Shown: positions 42,606 to 51,209 of the stretch, piece after piece
Layout: each line of letters starts with the position of its first letter
Position numbering within the stretch: the stretch's first letter is position 1
Source of the DNA: Metabacillus arenae
GTDB lineage: Bacteria; Bacillota; Bacilli; Bacillales; Bacillaceae
Reading direction: 5' to 3'
Assembly (NCBI RefSeq): GCF_014773385.1
Contig: NZ_JACXAI010000024.1
Span: forward strand, 28,985-92,984
Length of the DNA: 64,000 nucleotides
Translations under genes and position numbers: made by a program
The notes under the pieces: model-generated
What the model saw: the letters and a program-made list of their open reading frames with translations, nothing else
Told to the model about the DNA's origin: nothing
Databases searched by the model: none

Positions 42606-42824
42606 TTATTGTTCATCCGGCTTACTGTCTACAATTTTTGAGTAGACAACAACTAAAACAAATAACATAAATGGCCAAAAAATATTCCAAAAGGCGAAAA
42701 AAGGGATACCAAGTACAAATGGTTGGATTTTATTCGCCAATATGACAATGGGAGTAGCTGTCATCAATAGTGAAAAAATAATTAGCAATAAGACTATTTT
42801 TTTGCCCTTTTCTGAATTACCCAT
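42606..42824 (-). CDS. DUF3311 small membrane protein
   Basis: It has 72 residues and two helices, VLLLIIFSLLMTATPIVIL and FFAFWNIFWPFMLFVLVVV. DUF3311 proteins are nearly always found beside SSS-type symporters and are thought to be accessory subunits, as here. The conserved PFFAFWN segment in the second half fits the family. Confidence 0.85.
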   Translation of the reverse strand: MGNSEKGKKIVLLLIIFSLLMTATPIVILANKIQPFVLGIPFFAFWNIFWPFMLFVLVVVYSKIVDSKPDEQ

Positions 42825-42893
42825 ATACTATCTCTCCCTTTATTACGTTATAAAGTCAGAATAATCAGATATTTTAATTCAAATGATTCCTTT

Positions 42894-42934
42894 CTCAACC
42901 TAATGAATGAAAGATCGAAATTCATTAGGTTGAG
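42894..42934. other. Perfect 14-bp stem-loop between ridA and the DUF3311 gene
   Basis: CTCAACCTAATGAA pairs with TTCATTAGGTTGAG. No T run follows on either strand, so it may be an RNA-processing or partial attenuation element inside the operon. Confidence 0.45.
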
Positions 42935-42941
42935 CAGCCCC

Positions 42942-43403
42942 TCATTCTTCTACTTCTACAATAATCTCAATTTCTACGGGGGTATCAAAAGGTAATTCAT
43001 TTGTTCCAATCGCTGAACGTGCATGTTTTCCTTTTTCACCGAAAACATCGATTAATAAATCTGAAGCTCCATTCATCACATAAGGTTGATCCTTAAACCC
43101 TTCCTCACTTTGTACAAATCCTAATAACTTCACAATTTTCTTTACTCTATCCAAACTTCCTAAATGCCATTTAAGCACTGATAAGCAATTGATTACACAT
43201 TGACGAGCTGCTTTTTGGCCTTCCTCAATAGTTAAATCCTTACCGAGTTTGCCTTTTAAAATAAGTTCTCCGTTTACCCTGCAATCCTGTCCTGATGTAT
43301 AAACTAAGTTACCTGTTTGATTTACTGGAATATATGAAAATTTAGGAGTATTAACTTCTTGTAAAACGATGTTTAATTCTTTTATTCTTGCTTCAATCGA
43401 CAT
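42942..43403 (-). CDS. RidA family (YjgF) imine/enamine deaminase
   Basis: It has 153 residues and belongs to the longer RidA subgroup: NLVYTSGQDCRVNGEL, EEGQKAARQCVINCLSVLK, and the C-terminal HARSAIGTNELPFDTPVEIE with the substrate-binding arginine. RidA hydrolyses reactive 2-aminoacrylate-type intermediates released by PLP dehydratases. Its position next to a fold-III PLP enzyme with dehydratase-like metal ligands fits such a role. Confidence 0.9.
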   Translation of the reverse strand: MSIEARIKELNIVLQEVNTPKFSYIPVNQTGNLVYTSGQDCRVNGELILKGKLGKDLTIEEGQKAARQCVINCLSVLKWHLGSLDRVKKIVKLLGFVQSEEGFKDQPYVMNGASDLLIDVFGEKGKHARSAIGTNELPFDTPVEIEIIVEVEE

Positions 43404-43426
43404 AGTATCCTCCCCAATAGACCATA

Positions 43427-44620
43427 TTAGTTTTTCACAAGTCGATTATTTGATTTAAGTAATTGTAAAGCTAATTCAGCATAAACAATCGAGGCCTGTG
43501 TGACTTCCTTTAGCTCGACATATTCATCAACAACGTGGGCTTGTGATAAGGAACCTGGACCAAAAATGACTGTGGGTATACCTTTATAAACAGATAAAAA
43601 AGGCGCCTCACATGTTGCTTCGAATACCTTAACTTTCGCTTCTTCCTTTCGTAACTCTTTATTTACCTTTACTAGATTCCCGACAAGCAAATGGTCTTTC
43701 GATATGGAACTTGCGGGGAGAAATAAATATTCTTCCAGCTCAAAGTCCAATTCGTTCAAACTCGAATTAGTTCTCAAAGCATGTTTAATTTCACTCTCTA
43801 CAGATTCTTTTGTATCGCCTGGTAATAATCGGCGGTCTATCTCGATGACACATTGCTTCGGAACGATATTAGGTGCTGTTCCACCTTTAATTTCAGTAAT
43901 TGTTAAAGAACTATTTCCCAGCAGCGGATCCTCTTTTGCACTAATTTTCTTATCTAACTCAGCTAATACATGAATGATCTCAGCCATTTTAGTTATAGCA
44001 TTATCCGCATCTTTTACATTCGCTGCATGTTGGGAAGTCCCTTTTGTATGAAGGCGGTAGCGGGCAACCCCTTTATGTGCAATACAAATATTTAACTCCG
44101 TCGGCTCGCCGATTATCGCGTAATCAGCGGTAATGTTCTCTTTTAGGAATTTCTTCATACCTAGATTTTCTCTTTCTTCATCAACATTTAGAAAAAGAAT
44201 TAGTTCTCCTGTAAATGGGGTACCCATTCGTTTTAGTACAATCATTGCATAGATCATTGCAGCTACCCCGGATTTCATATCAGCTGCTCCTCGTCCAAAT
44301 ACCTTATTTTCACGAATAACACCTTCGAATGGGTCGACACTCCATCCAGCACCTGCAGGAACAACATCTAAATGGCCGTTATACAATAGGGTTGGACCAG
44401 GTTGATTCCCTTTTAATCTAGCAATAACATTTGGTCTTCCCTCTCCAGCCCATGATAGCTCAGTTTCAATTTCATTTTCCTCAAGGATCTGATGAATATA
44501 TAATGCCGCAGCTTCTTCCGTTCTTAGTGGATTTTCACTGTTTTTAGCTATCAAACCGCATAGTATTTCAATTAATTCATCAGAATCAAAGTAAGAATAC
44601 GTGATTTTAGTATTTGTCAT
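43427..44620 (-). CDS. M20 family metallopeptidase/deacylase (ArgE/DapE type)
   Basis: ATG at 44620 with AAGGGTG seven bases upstream gives 397 residues; a longer reading to 44656 overlaps the upstream gene. Metal-site motifs are LLYNGHLDVVPAG, GRGAADMKSGVAAMIYA, FLNVDEERENLG and the C-terminal VIFGPGSLSQAHVVDEYV. It probably removes an acyl group from an N-acylated amino acid before or after racemic processing. Fourteen bp separate it from the PLP enzyme gene. Confidence 0.88.
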   Translation of the reverse strand: MTNTKITYSYFDSDELIEILCGLIAKNSENPLRTEEAAALYIHQILEENEIETELSWAGEGRPNVIARLKGNQPGPTLLYNGHLDVVPAGAGWSVDPFEGVIRENKVFGRGAADMKSGVAAMIYAMIVLKRMGTPFTGELILFLNVDEERENLGMKKFLKENITADYAIIGEPTELNICIAHKGVARYRLHTKGTSQHAANVKDADNAITKMAEIIHVLAELDKKISAKEDPLLGNSSLTITEIKGGTAPNIVPKQCVIEIDRRLLPGDTKESVESEIKHALRTNSSLNELDFELEEYLFLPASSISKDHLLVGNLVKVNKELRKEEAKVKVFEATCEAPFLSVYKGIPTVIFGPGSLSQAHVVDEYVELKEVTQASIVYAELALQLLKSNNRLVKN

Positions 44621-44633
44621 TTGGCACACCCTT

Positions 44634-45716
44634 TTAATAATTTTTACCTCGTGCATCGATCGTTAATTCCCCTATATATTTACCGCTCCTATGTGTGTAA
44701 ATGAAATCATTTAAATTAGGGATCACACAGCTATGATTTGGAATAATTTCGATTCGATCCCCTACATTAAAGGAGTCCTTCTCAGGATTATAGCGCAGGT
44801 AACCATGTTCTTCATTCAGCTTTGTAATCTTTACATCTGGTTTACCGACAACATAACCATAATTACTCCCTTCAACAGAGAGATCACTAGTTAATGTTTT
44901 ACTGCCTGCATCAATCGTTGCATAACCAGGCAATGGTACGCTTACAACAGTTGAACATACCTTTAAAGCACAATCATCACTGGAATGAACTCCATGATAG
45001 ATGGAATTCATATCTCCAAAAATGTAATTACCTGCCCTGCTTTCACTTATTCCTTTCAGTTGTTCAGCATAAAAGGAAGATAAAGTTGACCCTCCCGATG
45101 TGACAGACACATCGATTCCCCTCTTCCGAAGCATCTCTTTAGTATCAAGTAGAATATTGGCCTCTCGTAATGTTTCTCTTTTTACTTCTTCTTCTCCATT
45201 GAACCCATATATTTGGCCAACGTATGTAAACACACCAATCGTTTCAATCCCCGGTAATTTAGAAATATCTAACGCAAACTTCACTGCAGCTTCACCAGGC
45301 TGAACACCGCCTCTATGACTTCCGCCATCAATCTCAATTAACACTTCAATCTTTCTTCCTAATGCTTCACCAACCTTTGATATACCTTCAGCTGTAATAT
45401 AACTGTCAACTGTCACACGAACTTGAACTTCCTCCGCTAATCTGCTAAGTCGTTGCAAATTCTCTGAGCCTAGTATTGGATAAGCAATTAAAATCTTATT
45501 AATGCCGGCCTCGGCCATAATTTCCGCCTCTGATAATTTTGCACATGTAATTCCTTTTGCCCCTGCCTGTAACTGTTTTTTAGCAAGTTCCACACTTTTA
45601 TGTGTTTTTATATGCGGCCAGTGGTCAATTCCAGCCAATTTCAATCGGTTGGCCATTGCTTGAATGTTCTTATCAACCTTTTCTAAATCTACTAATACAT
45701 AAGGGGTACTGTTCAT
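44634..45716 (-). CDS. Fold-III PLP enzyme, D-serine dehydratase/D-threonine aldolase family
   Basis: It has 360 residues. The alanine-racemase-like barrel begins MNSTPYVLVDLEKVDKNI, with the probable PLP lysine in HIKTHKS (Lys37) and IEIDGGSHRGGV. The C-terminal metal motif is NHSCVI (His328, Cys330). In characterised enzymes, His-x-Cys is found in zinc-dependent D-serine dehydratases, whereas D-threonine aldolases have His-x-Asp. Together with the adjacent ridA this favours a D-serine (or D-threonine) dehydratase. First enzyme of the operon, downstream of the DauR-like regulator gene. Confidence 0.85.
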   Translation of the reverse strand: MNSTPYVLVDLEKVDKNIQAMANRLKLAGIDHWPHIKTHKSVELAKKQLQAGAKGITCAKLSEAEIMAEAGINKILIAYPILGSENLQRLSRLAEEVQVRVTVDSYITAEGISKVGEALGRKIEVLIEIDGGSHRGGVQPGEAAVKFALDISKLPGIETIGVFTYVGQIYGFNGEEEVKRETLREANILLDTKEMLRKRGIDVSVTSGGSTLSSFYAEQLKGISESRAGNYIFGDMNSIYHGVHSSDDCALKVCSTVVSVPLPGYATIDAGSKTLTSDLSVEGSNYGYVVGKPDVKITKLNEEHGYLRYNPEKDSFNVGDRIEIIPNHSCVIPNLNDFIYTHRSGKYIGELTIDARGKNY

Positions 45717-45927
45717 ACTATCACTCCTTGCTTTTTCATATGTTGCAAAATAGAATAGTTAATCATGATCATTCTAAAAAATTTTTTTGTATAAAAAAAA
45801 ATATTCTTATTAATGTTTATTATAGGTCATTTCTTTTCATTGTCAATAATTTTCTAAAAAGTTAAAAAATTAGGTTTTTATATAAAATCGTCATTTATAA
45901 ATAGAGAATCTGAAAATAATTGAGATA

Positions 45928-45962
45928 ACAAAAAAGCCAATATTCAGTGAATATTGGCTTTG
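45928..45962 (-). terminator. Terminator of the DauR-like regulator
   Basis: AAAGCCAATATTCA and TGAATATTGGCTTT form a near-perfect stem, followed by TTTTTTG on the minus strand. Confidence 0.85.
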
Positions 45963-45972
45963 TCAAAGATAT

Positions 45973-46638
45973 TTAAAAAGTTGTTTTCTTATTTTGTGAT
46001 CGAATATCATCTAAGTAGTTGTATAACGTAAATTTAGAAATATCAAAAAAGGTACAAACCCTATCTCCAGCTTTTTTAATAAGGAATGCTCCTCTTTTAT
46101 CTAAAAACTCTATCGCTTTTATCTTTTCTTCCTTTGACATATGGGACACAGGCTTGCCAATATCCTTTTGGCACTCTTTAAGTAAATAATCTAAAAGATC
46201 ATTCACATCATTAACAAACACTTCTTTGATATCCTGATTCATGCTGTGCATTGTAATGGATTTAATTGTATTTTCGGCTACAATAAAGTCGGAAATATCC
46301 AAGTTTATGCATAAGGCTCCAATTGTCTCTTCTTTACTATTCTTCAAATAAACGGATGTAGATCTTAATATTTTGCCATCTTTTGTTTGGGTGATATAGT
46401 TGTACCTATCACCGTCTTTGACTGTTCCTCTTAGTACTTCCAGTCCTAAGTTGCTGCCGGGGTCCCCTATTTTCCTGCCTGTTATATGCCCGTTTTCAAT
46501 GGCAACTATTGTACTTTCATAGCTTCCGGTTAAATCGTGCAAAACAACTTCACATTTATCACCAAATTGAGCAGCAATCCCTTTTATTAATGAGCCCAAT
46601 AATCCAAATTCGTCTTTCACATTTTCCAACCAAACCAC
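45973..46638 (-). CDS. YheO-like PAS/DauR-type transcriptional regulator
   Basis: It has 221 residues. The N-terminal YheO-like PAS domain (FGDKCEVVLHDLTGSYESTI, GALCINLDISDF) is followed by a C-terminal HTH_22 (EEKIKAIEFLDKRGAFLIKK, FFDISKFTLYNYLDDI). DauR-type regulators control D-arginine and other D-amino acid catabolism. It lies upstream of, and co-directional with, the PLP enzyme operon, but is separated from it by a terminator and an AT-rich promoter region. Confidence 0.87.
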   Translation of the reverse strand: MVWLENVKDEFGLLGSLIKGIAAQFGDKCEVVLHDLTGSYESTIVAIENGHITGRKIGDPGSNLGLEVLRGTVKDGDRYNYITQTKDGKILRSTSVYLKNSKEETIGALCINLDISDFIVAENTIKSITMHSMNQDIKEVFVNDVNDLLDYLLKECQKDIGKPVSHMSKEEKIKAIEFLDKRGAFLIKKAGDRVCTFFDISKFTLYNYLDDIRSQNKKTTF

Positions 46639-46838
46639 ACCATTCTAAAAAAAAATTTTCGCACCAAAAAAATAGTTAGTTTCCTTCATTATACATCGCT
46701 TCCCTTTTAAGTCAACCGATAGAAAGATTGAAAAGCTGCAATACCTACTTAAAACACTTTTTCAATTTAAATCTTAATGTATTAAATTCATCATCTCACA
46801 CACAATATACCTAACTATGTATAATGGAGTTGATGTTT

Positions 46839-47168
46839 TTGAGAGAATTTTGGTTAGGTTTGATCGCATCGATCACATTGTCAATAGGTGTCCTCGGCTT
46901 CATCCCATCAGCCGCAGGAGCTGAAAGTTTTACAGATGTAAAATTAACCGAAGAGCAGAAAAAAGAAATGTCCGCTTTACAAAAAGAAGTCATGGAGCAG
47001 AAAAAAGAAATTATCAACAAATATATTGAATATGGAGTATTCACAGAGGAAAAAGGCCAAAAAATTATTTCTCATTTAGAAAAGCACTATAACAAGTTAA
47101 AGCAGAACGGCTTTGTTCCAAAATTGGATAAAAAGCATAGTAAACATCACCATGAGCGAGATTCTTAA
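46839..47168 (+). CDS. Small secreted YckD-like (DUF2680) protein
   Basis: A TTG start at 46839 with GGAG nine bases upstream gives 109 residues; ATG codons at 46824 and 46833 are alternatives. The signal peptide REFWLGLIASITLSIGVLGF is cleaved near SAAGA-ES. The mature part is helical and charged: LTEEQKKEMSALQKEVMEQK, IEYGVFTEEKGQKII and a histidine/lysine-rich tail KKHSKHHHERD. DUF2680 proteins are secreted and uncharacterised. The His-rich tail may bind metal. Confidence 0.78.
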   Translation: MREFWLGLIASITLSIGVLGFIPSAAGAESFTDVKLTEEQKKEMSALQKEVMEQKKEIINKYIEYGVFTEEKGQKIISHLEKHYNKLKQNGFVPKLDKKHSKHHHERDS

Positions 47169-47286
47169 GAAACTAAAGGATTCAGAGAGAAAATTAAGAG
47201 GCTATACAAATGACGGGTAAACAAGTATATCAATATAGGCAGATAACATCCTTTAATCATCTGTGTCTATAAAATAAAGTTTGATC

Positions 47287-47320
47287 AAAATCCTGTATTC
47301 ATTTAATCAGGATTTTTCTT
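47287..47320 (+). terminator. Terminator downstream of the YckD-like gene
   Basis: AAATCCTG and CAGGATTT with TTTCTTTTTT. Confidence 0.75.
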
Positions 47321-47358
47321 TTTTGCGCTTGTTGAAGTTTTAAAACTCCAATCGTGTA

Positions 47359-47889
47359 TTGTTGGATAACACGATTAAATATTTTTATTTACGGTTATGT
47401 GGAGAGTATGCTCCAAATATTGAATCATTGCTAGAAATGATGTATTCACAAGTTTTGGAGGAAAAGCCTGGTGCAGAGGAAGTTTGCAGCTATCTGCTCC
47501 GCGCACTTATTACGCTTATTTTACAAATTCCAAAGGAGAACTTCGTATTATCGAAATCTGAAGAATCAGTATTAGTAAATGATATTAAATTTCACATTGA
47601 TGAGCATTATCAGGAAGATATTACTTTAAATTTCCTTTCTCAACGATTTCACATTAGTTCATATTATTTAGTCCATGTTTTCAAGAAATCTACTGGCTTT
47701 TCACCCATTCAATATATGATTCGGCGTCGAATTGGGGAAGCACAGTCATTACTTATTAATACAAACGATAGTATTACAAAGATTGCTGGTATGGTTGGTT
47801 ATGATAATACTAGCTATTTTACGAAACTTTTTTCTAAAACAGTCGGAATGTCTCCAAATAAATATCGACAGTTGTGGATTAAAAATTAG
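47359..47889 (+). pseudogene. AraC family regulator lacking its N-terminal sensor domain
   Basis: The 176-codon frame holds a linker region and a complete C-terminal double HTH (DITLNFLSQRFHISSYYLVH, SITKIAGMVGYDNTSYFTKL, FSKTVGMSPNKYRQ). Ordinary family members are near 290 residues with a cupin sensor. The first possible start is a TTG at 47359 without a ribosome site, and an in-frame stop lies at 47341. It is therefore probably a 5'-truncated relic, although expression as a short protein cannot be excluded. Confidence 0.65.
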
Positions 47890-47921
47890 TACTCTTTACG
47901 TAACCGCCTGAAAAAAGATGA

Positions 47922-47946
47922 AAGCCGATTTAAGTATCGGCCTTTA
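47922..47946 (+). terminator. Terminator after the AraC remnant
   Basis: GCCGAT (47924-47929) and ATCGGC (47936-47941) with a short T run. A CGTAACCGCC sequence just upstream (47899-47908) resembles half of the LacI operators near 29 kb. Confidence 0.55.
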
Positions 47947-47984
47947 ATTAACTTTCCTAATGTACTGTATTCTCAAACTATGCA

Positions 47985-48548
47985 TTAAGCGAAAATTTTT
48001 TCAACATCAACTATAAATTTTGTTAGTATTGTTGAATGAATGCATCCTTTATCTTTTGCAATATCATGTAGTCGGTATTTTTTATGGTCATCAAGGGTAT
48101 ACACTTGGACTGTATTTAGTATAGGATTTACAATCCAATACTCTTTTACGCCATATTGCATGTACAGATTGAGTTTAAAAACCAAGTCATGGGATTGATT
48201 TGAAGGGCTGACAATCTCAATAATTATAGTAGGAACCCCAACATATTTTTCCTCATTTAACCCACTTTTGTCACATATCACTGACAAATCAGGTATCACA
48301 ATCTTTGTGCCATCCATTTTCTCATGTGTCAATTCAACATCAAAAGGTGCATGAAACACTTCACATTCAGAACCATCTAACAATTGAAAAAGCTGGGCAT
48401 GTAGACGTCCAGAAATTCTTTGATGCTTTGTAGATGGAGAAGGAGACATAAAAATTACTCCATCTATATATTCAATTATTTGATCAGAATTCTCTCTTAG
48501 CTTATAAAATTCGTCCACTGACAGGTTTCTTTTCTCTGGTAGACTCAA
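47985..48548 (-). CDS. Uma2 family (DUF820) putative endonuclease
   Basis: A TTG start at 48548 with AAAGGGTG upstream gives 187 residues; a longer frame to 48668 has no ribosome site. The PD-(D/E)xK fold shows FYKLRENSDQIIEYIDGVI, VIPDLSVICD, TIIIEIVSPSNQSHDLVFKL and EYWIVNPILNTVQVY, the Uma2 signature. The family is abundant in cyanobacteria and scattered in Bacillus. Its function is unclear and may be mobile-element related. It sits between two truncated genes. Confidence 0.85.
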   Translation of the reverse strand: MSLPEKRNLSVDEFYKLRENSDQIIEYIDGVIFMSPSPSTKHQRISGRLHAQLFQLLDGSECEVFHAPFDVELTHEKMDGTKIVIPDLSVICDKSGLNEEKYVGVPTIIIEIVSPSNQSHDLVFKLNLYMQYGVKEYWIVNPILNTVQVYTLDDHKKYRLHDIAKDKGCIHSTILTKFIVDVEKIFA

Positions 48549-48758
48549 TATTCTCACCCTTTCATCATAAAGAGTATGCCTTATGGTAATTATAGTACAT
48601 TCAATAATCAAATACACTGTTGAGTCTATTACGAAAATGGGATTTAGTCCCACTACCCATGCAAACACCGCTAATAGTTACTGGTAATCCATAGCAAAAA
48701 CAAGATTGTGAAAGTTTTTATTTTAATATATGAAAAAGCTGCTTAAATTAAACAATTT

Positions 48759-48774
48759 TGTGAAAGCGTTTAAT
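48759..48774 (+). promoter_or_regulatory. cre-like site upstream of the MFS remnant
   Basis: TGTGAAAGCGTTTAAT fits the central cre consensus (GAAAGCGTTT). It precedes a GGAGGT ribosome site at 48808, consistent with a former catabolite-controlled sugar gene. Confidence 0.45.
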
Positions 48775-48821
48775 TTTAGAGGAATTTATAATGAAAGTAT
48801 AAGATTTGGAGGTGTTTCAAA

Positions 48822-49014
48822 ATGAGATTAAAATTTCAGGATCCCCTTGTTGCTGGGGCGTTGATGATCCAAAAAACCCTTTTTTGTTTTCGTTGGTTTC
48901 GTTTACACGTTTATGCCAGAAACAAATGGCCGTACACTGGAAGAATTGGAAGAGCATTTTCGGACACAATTTGATAAAGGTAACGCGAATAAATCAATTG
49001 TTAAGGCCCAATAA
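48822..49014 (+). pseudogene. Remnant of an MFS sugar porter gene
   Basis: A start with a good ribosome site (ATG 48822) opens a frame MRLKFQDPLVAGALM. In another frame the last 36 codons read TFMPETNGRTLEELEEHFRT before the TAA at 49012, which is the conserved PETKGRSLEEIE-type C-terminus of AraE/IolT/XylE-like porters. Almost the whole membrane part is missing, which indicates an internal deletion. It shares a regulator-transporter theme with the truncated AraC gene. Confidence 0.65.
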
Positions 49015-49103
49015 AAATAACAATCTTTTTTCAAACACGTTCTTTTCTTATGTCCAGTTATTAATTTATTAGTATCAATTTGATCAACTTAATTTTAAAC
49101 ATC

Positions 49104-49135
49104 TCTACCTCATCTGAACATTTAGATGAGGTAGA
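49104..49135. terminator. Perfect 12-bp hairpin between the MFS remnant and the GlpQ-like gene
   Basis: TCTACCTCATCT and AGATGAGGTAGA around an 8-base loop. The T run is short, but it may serve as a terminator in either direction. Confidence 0.5.
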
Positions 49136-49213
49136 TTTACTGGGGGACTTTTTGAAATAAATATCCCACTCATTCTTATTCCTTGCTTGGTTTCCTCTTC
49201 CTTATCTTAAAGC

Positions 49214-50071
49214 CTACTTTCCTTTCTTGACCTCATGAAGCCTGTCTGGAAAGTTCGTAAACATTCCTGTCACGCCCCAGTCAATCAGCTGATTCATTCT
49301 TTCCTTTTCGTTAACTGTATATGGGTGTATTTCGAGCCCGCTGTTTACTACTTTTTGTACATACTCTTTGTTCAAATATGTATGGTTTGGGCCAACTCCA
49401 ATGGCATATTCTTTTATCGCTGCAATTTCAGCATCAGTAATAACTGCATTGGATTTATAAGAAAGCAATTGTACTAGGTTAATAGATGGATCTAGTTCGT
49501 GCATCGTTTTTAGGCTGAGAGAACTGAAAGACTGAACAAGGAGGGTTTTTTTGTTAATATCGTATTTATTCACTAGACGCAAAAGTTCTTTTTCCATACC
49601 TGGATAAACTTCTGGTGATTTTGTTTCAATATAATATCTTTTATTCTTTCCAAACTTTTTAAAAACCTCTTCAAGAGTTGGCACTTTTAACCCTTCATAT
49701 TTAGGTTTTGCATATTCCGGGTATGCTTCATTAAACCAGCTGCCTGCGTCCAACTGCTTGATTTCTTCTAGAGTATAATCTTTTACTAGGCCTGTACCGT
49801 TTGTCGTCCGATCAACTTTTTCATCGTGCATAGCGATTAATTTGCCGTCCTTTGTCATCTGCAAATCGATTTCAATATAGTCACCATGCATCTTCTCACC
49901 CATTTTGTAGGCTTTAATTGTATGTTCTGGAGCATGACCAGAAGCGCCGCGGTGTGAAACATTGACAATATCCTTATGTTTTTCCTTTGCCATTGCAGTT
50001 GCTCCGCCGCCTGCCGAAATACTAGCTCCAATTACAAGAGCCGCAATCACTGACAACCATTTTCTTTTCAC
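49214..50071 (-). CDS. glpQ: Secreted glycerophosphodiester phosphodiesterase (GlpQ-like)
   Basis: GTG at 50071 with GGGAG nine bases upstream gives 285 residues; an ATG at 50080 abuts the ribosome site. A signal peptide (KRKWLSVIAALVIGASISAG, cleavage near TAMA) indicates export. The GDPD core has SHRGASGHAPEHT (His40), YIEIDLQMTKDG (Glu67, Asp69) and MHDEKVDRTTNGTG (His82), the metal and catalytic residues. It hydrolyses glycerophosphodiesters or teichoic-acid-derived glycerophosphate outside the cell, possibly for phosphate scavenging. Confidence 0.92.
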   Translation of the reverse strand: MKRKWLSVIAALVIGASISAGGGATAMAKEKHKDIVNVSHRGASGHAPEHTIKAYKMGEKMHGDYIEIDLQMTKDGKLIAMHDEKVDRTTNGTGLVKDYTLEEIKQLDAGSWFNEAYPEYAKPKYEGLKVPTLEEVFKKFGKNKRYYIETKSPEVYPGMEKELLRLVNKYDINKKTLLVQSFSSLSLKTMHELDPSINLVQLLSYKSNAVITDAEIAAIKEYAIGVGPNHTYLNKEYVQKVVNSGLEIHPYTVNEKERMNQLIDWGVTGMFTNFPDRLHEVKKGK

Positions 50072-50277
50072 TTTGCACATCTCCCATCTCTAAATAATTT
50101 ACGTTTCAAGAATATCAGTAGATTATTAATTTCCTTTTACACAAAGGTAAAGACTGCTAACATGCTAGATTACAAGTTGGTAAAAATGATAGGAGTTGCC
50201 ATGTGAAGATATATGAATGCTCACGCTAATGTGTTCAAAAATAAACAATCCTTGTTTACAATTCAACTATTATAATC

Positions 50278-50313
50278 ATAAAAAAGACCTTACCGATTTT
50301 TCCGATAAGATCT
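50278..50313 (-). terminator. Terminator of the secreted EEP-family gene
   Basis: GATCTTATCGG pairs with CGGTAAGGTC (mostly Watson-Crick), then TTTTTT on the minus strand. Confidence 0.8.
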
Positions 50314-50333
50314 AAATCACAACCACGCTTTAC

Positions 50334-51209
50334 TTATTTCTTTTTACGATCCAATACGATCTTTGCAGTGATCGGAAGATGATCGGAAGCTAAAGTGTCA
50401 ATCACTTCGGTATTTACTGTTTCAATATCATCAGATGTGAAAATGTAATCGATTCTCTTTGCAGGGTTTTCTGCAGGATACGTGTTGCTATTTGACGTTT
50501 GTCCTGCAAATACATCAAGATAATGAGAGTTCATAGGCTTCATTTCGTTGCTTTCCGGAGTAGCGTTTAAATCTCCTACAATCACTTTTGGTCCTTTTGA
50601 TTGGCTTGCTATATCAATAACCTCGTTGATTTGGATTTCTCGTTCAGCAGAAGTCAACGCAAGATGAGTGTTATAAAAATGCAGGTGATTTCCTTTTACA
50701 TTGATTGTTGCTTCGAGTAGTCCGCGCTGCTCAGTATTTCCAATTTTCGTTAGAAAATGATTTTCAGAAGCTATGATTGGATATTTGCTTAAAATGGCTG
50801 TGCCATATTGACGACGGGGTTCTCCATCATTCACTGGTTCACGGTCAAGGTTTGCCGCATATGTATAAAACATTCCAAGACGTTTTGCCAGCCATTTTGC
50901 CTGATCTTGAAAATCGCTGCGTTCAGACCAATGGTTGTCCACCTCCTGCAAACCGACAATAGCCGTATTCGAATCTTCAATAATTTTGGCAATTCGTTCA
51001 AGATCTAAAACACCGTCGACTCCTTCAGCGTGATGAATGTTAAAAGACATGACCTTTACGTTAACCGATTTACCTCTACCAACATTGCTTTCTTTGGCAA
51101 AGGAGCTGTTTCCTAAACCTGAGAGCGACATAATCAAAAATGTAATCGTTAATACGAATAAAACCTTTCTTATCCCTACTTTTCTTCCTATTCTCTTTTT
51201 ATTTTCCAT
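50334..51209 (-). CDS. Secreted endonuclease/exonuclease/phosphatase family protein
   Basis: It has 291 residues with an N-terminal signal (RKVLFVLTITFLIMSLSGLG, cleavage near SSFA). Catalytic EEP motifs are VMSFNIHHAEG, IVGLQEVDNHW (Glu), FYNTHLAL (His), VIVGDLNATPES (Asp/Asn) and SDHLPI (terminal Asp-His). It could act on nucleic acids, phospholipids or inositol phosphates. Its neighbour is the GlpQ-like enzyme, suggesting extracellular phosphodiester breakdown. GGAGGAG precedes ATG. Confidence 0.9.
   Translation of the reverse strand: MENKKRIGRKVGIRKVLFVLTITFLIMSLSGLGNSSFAKESNVGRGKSVNVKVMSFNIHHAEGVDGVLDLERIAKIIEDSNTAIVGLQEVDNHWSERSDFQDQAKWLAKRLGMFYTYAANLDREPVNDGEPRRQYGTAILSKYPIIASENHFLTKIGNTEQRGLLEATINVKGNHLHFYNTHLALTSAEREIQINEVIDIASQSKGPKVIVGDLNATPESNEMKPMNSHYLDVFAGQTSNSNTYPAENPAKRIDYIFTSDDIETVNTEVIDTLASDHLPITAKIVLDRKKK

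Noticed and set aside
48806..49072. Plus-strand 88-codon frame over the MFS remnant
   Set aside because: The recognisable porter C-terminus is in another frame, so this frame is incidental.
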